Source: Streptomyces phaeoluteigriseus
GTDB taxonomy: Bacteria; Actinomycetota; Actinomycetes; Streptomycetales; Streptomycetaceae
DNA length: 64,000 nt
NCBI RefSeq assembly: GCF_001896135.2
Contig: NZ_MPOH02000005.1
Location: 380,887-444,886, forward strand
Direction: 5' to 3'
The notes under the pieces are model-generated. The model saw only the letters and a program-made list of their open reading frames with translations, searched no databases and was not told where the DNA came from. Positions 63,576 through 64,000 of this stretch are shown here, in pieces. Within the stretch, counting starts at the first letter, position 1; each line of letters starts with the position of its first letter. The position numbers and the translations under genes were made by a program.

Positions 63576-64000
63576 CGGGACGGAAAGTATTTCTGGACGG
63601 GCAGCCGCTGGTGCTCCTGGCCCCGCCGCTGGGCTCGGGCCTGGAGGCGGCGGTCCATCCGGTCGAGGGCGACGGCGGCCTGGTGGTGAAGCTCTACCAC
63701 CAGCCCGACGCCGCGCGGGAGCACCGGGTACGGCGGATGCTGGCGCTGAACCCGCTGGCCGACCGCCCCGTGGACGGTGGGCAACCCCCCGAGCTGGCGT
63801 GGCCGGTGGGGATCGTGCAGGGCACGGACGGCGGTTTCCTCGGCTACGGCATGAAGAGCTTCGCCGGGCCCGGACACATCCAGCTCATGGCGCTGTTCAG
63901 CCGGGAACAGCGGCTCCGCAGATTCCCGGCCGAGGCCGACTGGCGGTTCCTGCTCGGGATCTGCTGGAACCTGGCGTTCATGACCGCCAGGCTGCACCAC
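63572..64000 (+). CDS. Protein kinase-like protein of the TerY-P triad (partial)
   Basis: GTG 63572 overlaps the phosphatase stop. The 143 residues in the window read TGRKVFLDGQPLVLLAPPLG, SGLEAAVHPVEGDGGLVVKL (Gly-rich loop and the ATP-binding Lys) and ELAWPVGIVQGTDGGFLGYG. They correspond to the N-lobe of the TerY-associated Ser/Thr kinase family, in which an HxD loop and further domains follow. The gene is cut by the window end. Confidence 0.8.
   Translation, partial: MTGRKVFLDGQPLVLLAPPLGSGLEAAVHPVEGDGGLVVKLYHQPDAAREHRVRRMLALNPLADRPVDGGQPPELAWPVGIVQGTDGGFLGYGMKSFAGPGHIQLMALFSREQRLRRFPAEADWRFLLGICWNLAFMTARLHH

Noticed and set aside
1-64000. CRISPR arrays, rRNA or complete tRNA genes
   Set aside because: None seen: no regularly spaced repeats of 25-40 bp, no CCA-ended cloverleafs and no rRNA-like sequence.

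Overview
The window is about 70% GC and reads as a chromosome-arm region of a Streptomyces-like actinomycete. Coding third positions are GC-rich, GTG starts and short overlaps (ATGA, GTGA) are common, and the gene content fits: a B12-riboswitch-controlled cobalt transporter, ricin-lectin-tailed secreted enzymes, AA10 polysaccharide monooxygenases, SpoIIE/PP2C phosphatases and DUF2690-type secreted proteins. About half the window is intact. The rest is debris: truncated, frameshifted or nonsense-interrupted genes next to fragments of IS elements, a relaxase and an integrase. That is typical of accessory arm DNA.

Layout. 0.1-3.1 kb: cobalamin riboswitch and cbiMNQO-type cobalt transporter, with cbiQ split by a one-base frameshift. 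3.5-6.7 kb: a double-ABC ATPase without permeases and a Tat-exported pyruvyl-transferase-like protein. 7.0-7.6 kb: PAP2 relic. 8.1-15.6 kb: a divergent carbohydrate locus of two secreted PQQ-type sugar dehydrogenases and a ThuA/DUF1080 protein, all ending in nearly the same ricin-type lectin domain. 16-17 kb: glycosyltransferase and aminoglycoside-kinase relics. 16.9-21.9 kb: matrixin-like protease, a membrane-anchored stand-alone adenylation protein (frameshifted) and a convergent GNAT/ATP-grasp ligase. 22-25.3 kb: acetyltransferase relics, integrase N-terminus, SpoIIE phosphatase, flavin-reductase relic. 26.2-29.8 kb: methyltransferase and a HAD-GT20 fusion resembling glucosylglycerol-phosphate synthase/phosphatase. 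30.8-39 kb: plant-polymer section with relics of a glycosyl hydrolase and a pectate-lyase-like protein, an AA10 LPMO behind a perfect CebR box, a relaxase relic, a crotonase/truncated acyl-CoA dehydrogenase pair with an HxlR regulator, and a second, unusual AA10-like protein. 39-45 kb: mostly debris, plus a secreted protein and a truncated STAND ATPase. 45.4-47.8 kb: nitronate monooxygenase/flavodoxin operon divergent from a TetR regulator. 49.4-54 kb: thiol-disulfide lipoprotein, DUF2690 protein, CYTH-like protein and a group of small unknowns. 54.3-58.9 kb: truncated GHKL ATPase, pentapeptide protein cut by an IS256 relic, ISL3 relic, kinase relic, intact CAP protein, more fragments. 60.3-64 kb: class-III-cyclase-like protein divergent from a membrane protein, vWA protein, PP2C phosphatase and kinase, which together form a TerY-P-type phospho-signalling triad that continues past the window.

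How the genes work together. The 8-16 kb and 31-39 kb sections point to extracellular polysaccharide oxidation and degradation under carbon-source control. The right-end operon is a signalling module whose kinase, phosphatase and vWA genes abut or overlap. The adenylation/ATP-grasp pair is the most plausible uncharacterised biosynthetic module. Three otherwise full-length genes are each one G or C short of an open frame, so sequencing undercalls should be excluded before they are called dead.
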